Shown: piece after piece, positions 62,492 to 64,000 of the stretch
How positions within the stretch are numbered: the first letter of the stretch is position 1
Layout: every line of letters starts with the position of its first letter
From: Arthrobacter sp. MYb229
Lineage (GTDB): Bacteria; Actinomycetota; Actinomycetes; Actinomycetales; Micrococcaceae
Reading direction: 5' to 3'
NCBI RefSeq assembly: GCF_002975405.1
Contig: NZ_PCPS01000002.1
Location: forward strand, 868,001 to 932,000
DNA length: 64,000 nucleotides
Program-made: the position numbers and the translations under genes
The notes under the pieces: model-generated
What the model was told of the DNA's origin: nothing
The model's database searches: none
The model's input: the letters and a program-made list of their open reading frames with translations, nothing else

Positions 62492-63286
62492 CTATTTCGT
62501 CTCCAGGCTTATGCCGCCGAGCAGCAATTCGTTCTCGAGGGCGTCGGCCACCTGTCTCGTGACGGTTTCGAAAAGCAGCCGCCCGCGCTCGGCGGTTGCT
62601 CCCTTAGCCGAAGAGAGGCAGCCGCTGTCCGGCGTCCGGGAGGGGTCTTCGGGAAAAATGTCGTAAGGGGTGAGCTTCGCCGGTGGATGGTCGACAACGC
62701 GATCCATGCTGACCAGTTCGGGGTGCAGCAGCAGCATTAGCGACGTTTCGAGGATGCCTCCATGTTCTATGTCCCAGCCGAGAAAACCGTCTGGAAAGAC
62801 CTTGGACAGGGTCTCTTCGTCGACGAAGTCCCAGTAGGAAAGCAGCATAGCTCGGGCGGCGGATCCGCCGTTGCGGGTCCTGGCCACCGCATTGTCCAAA
62901 CCCTCGTAGATGAATTGGTAGTTCTCAAAATGCCCATTGAGCACGACAACATTGTCGAACCCCTGGGCTATGAACGAACCGACAACATCTTCAACCATCT
63001 GGCTGAGCGTGCAGCCGCCGAGGCTGACGGTTCCCACGCGGTGGTTGCCGCCGCCGGAGCGCGGCTGTGATTTGTAGCCGTAGCAAAGTGCCGGAGCGAC
63101 CAATGCTCCGGTTTTTTCTGCCACGGCGCCGGCGATGGTGCGTGAGAGCAGTGCATCGACGCCTAGCGGCATGTGGGGTCCGTGCTGTTCGGTGGCTCCG
63201 GCTGGAATGACAATGGTGGATCCGGGGCGGGCTAAGTGCTCCGCGTAGGTTTGGGCATCAAGCTCTTCGATGAATACTGAGTGCAT
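62492..63286 (-). CDS. Creatininase (creatinine amidohydrolase)
   Basis: 264 residues from ATG 63286 (CCAGGAGATTTCC upstream), usual length. Metal site: Glu and His in ATEQHGPHMPLGVDALL with its Asp, and VLNGHFENYQF (His, Glu). Hydrolyses creatinine to creatine reversibly with Mn/Zn. First gene of the creatininase-BCCT pair; operator-like element 68 bases upstream. Confidence 0.9.
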   Translation of the reverse strand: MHSVFIEELDAQTYAEHLARPGSTIVIPAGATEQHGPHMPLGVDALLSRTIAGAVAEKTGALVAPALCYGYKSQPRSGGGNHRVGTVSLGGCTLSQMVEDVVGSFIAQGFDNVVVLNGHFENYQFIYEGLDNAVARTRNGGSAARAMLLSYWDFVDEETLSKVFPDGFLGWDIEHGGILETSLMLLLHPELVSMDRVVDHPPAKLTPYDIFPEDPSRTPDSGCLSSAKGATAERGRLLFETVTRQVADALENELLLGGISLETK

Positions 63287-63671
63287 GGAAATCTCCTGGC
63301 CCCAAGGGGGTGCCGAAGCGCCGCGGATGGGATTTGTTTTGGTTCGGAGTATGGTTGCAGTAAGCGCAACGCTGTTGCACTGCATCATTTCAGTGGCTCA
63401 GGTCACAGTCAAGCCCTGGTGAGAAATAATCTGGCGCACCGGATGCACGTTGAATCCGTGGTGATTGCTAGCCCGGAGGTGCCGCGGGCGAGGAGCGTCT
63501 CTAGGTGCCAGGGCGCGCGGAGGTTGCCGATTGGCCTCCTGGATAGGTAGGTAGCCGTCGGCAAACATGGGCGAATGCGGCGAAATGGGAAAGTTGGCTG
63601 CGTTGGAAATTCCGCTGGAGGTCGCGCGTAGGGGTGAGCGTTCGGCGACGCATGGGGGTGGATCGGGGGAG
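63287..63671. other. Region between creatininase and the FCD regulator
   Basis: 385 bases with the operator-like element at 63354-63379 and presumably the creatininase promoter. The remainder shows no clear gene, repeat or RNA. Confidence 0.5.
63354..63379. promoter_or_regulatory. Creatinine-regulon element 2 (upstream of creatininase)
   Basis: GTTGCAGTAAGC directly followed by GCAACGCTGTTGCA; inner palindrome GCAAC-GCT-GTTGC. Same 26-nt form as at 60547-60572. Confidence 0.65.
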
Positions 63672-64000
63672 CTACAGGACCGCGCGCACCGACGACTCAA
63701 AGTGCACGATGTGTTCCAACGCCAGTTCTTCGGCCGCATGAACGTCGCCGTCCAGAATGGCCTGGAGCAAATTGGCGTGTTCTGAAATGTGCTCATCCAC
63801 CGTGGGCAATCGGTCAAGGGTCATGCACCAGATGCGTGTGGCCAGGTTGTCCAGTCGAATGAGGGTTTCTTCGAGGTGGTGATTGCCGGCCGCGCGATAG
63901 ATCAGCCGGTGAACCTCCAGATCGTTCTCCATCAGCTCGCGGCGGGCATTGGTCGAGTTCAGTGCGCCGACCGCTCTGACGGTGTCCTCCATTTGGGCGC
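63672..64000 (-). CDS. GntR-family regulator, FCD effector domain (N-terminus outside window)
   Basis: The visible ~109 residues are the C-terminal all-helical FCD domain: RRELMENDLEVHRLIYRAAGNHHLEETL with Asp/His metal ligands, then DEHISEHANLLQAILDGDVHAAEELALEHI. The DNA-binding half lies beyond base 64000. FadR/FCD regulators control use of carboxylic and amino acids. It stands upstream of the creatininase operon on the same strand and is a second candidate for binding the 26-nt elements. Confidence 0.85.
   Translation of the reverse strand, partial: AQMEDTVRAVGALNSTNARRELMENDLEVHRLIYRAAGNHHLEETLIRLDNLATRIWCMTLDRLPTVDEHISEHANLLQAILDGDVHAAEELALEHIVHFESSVRAVL

Overview
The window is GC-rich and has the gene content of a Gram-positive actinobacterium of the Micrococcaceae (Arthrobacter, Glutamicibacter, Paenarthrobacter or close kin). 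The support is high-GC codon use, many ATGA-coupled operons, lipoproteins with LxGC lipoboxes, SH3-repeat secreted proteins, creatinine breakdown genes and an IclR-controlled histidine pathway. The genus is an inference from this content. Genes fill about 90% of the window; there is one tRNA, one IS remnant and no rRNA or CRISPR.

1-14.5 kb: two paralogous secreted SH3-repeat proteins (1-1829, cut by the window edge, and 12358-14520) flank an arylsulfotransferase-like lipoprotein, a broken IclR-type regulator and the most striking locus of the window. That locus is a leftward module of subtilase (9862-11331), ECF-like sigma factor (9278-9865), a 160-residue unknown (8799-9281), a TPR-CHAT caspase-like protease (6304-8796) and a second subtilase (4087-6198). 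None of the proteases has a signal peptide. The two subtilase genes carry the same candidate promoter, GTATCACCG-N13-CTCCTA, which suggests that the sigma factor switches on its own proteolytic module. A peptidyl-tRNA hydrolase 2 homologue follows.

14.6-25.3 kb: hutG; a Mn/Zn-type ABC transporter with a convergent DtxR/MntR-family repressor and a palindrome inside its promoter; a complete ribose operon rbsR-A-C-B-K-D with a 28-bp perfect operator.

25.5-44 kb: small membrane proteins, an MpaB-like oxygenase, a UvrA-like ABC protein, panD, hutH, an Orn/Lys/Arg decarboxylase, dps and a set of small stress-type proteins that includes a broken hemerythrin and a gene whose start codon appears to be ACG. 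Then come hutU, its IclR regulator, a fructokinase-like sugar kinase and a tetrapyrrole pair (HemD-wHTH and CobA). The three hut genes are scattered but share one 18-bp operator.

44-53 kb: a CbiX-type chelatase behind a short coupled reading frame, AlkB, a phosphatase-fold membrane protein, MFS, a VOC protein, and tRNA-Ala(GGC) whose 3' end is duplicated 961 bp away around a truncated IS481-type transposase. An NADPH:FMN reductase and a third cytoplasmic subtilase paired with a free-standing I9-like propeptide/inhibitor follow.

53-64 kb: a betaine-type BCCT transporter, ferredoxin reductase, cupin, and a creatinine-use region: IclR regulator, MHS-type MFS, creatinase, BCCT transporter, creatininase and the end of an FCD-domain GntR regulator. 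A 26-nt element is repeated ahead of creatinase and creatininase. Together these genes would convert creatinine to creatine, then to sarcosine and urea; the genes for later steps are not in the window.
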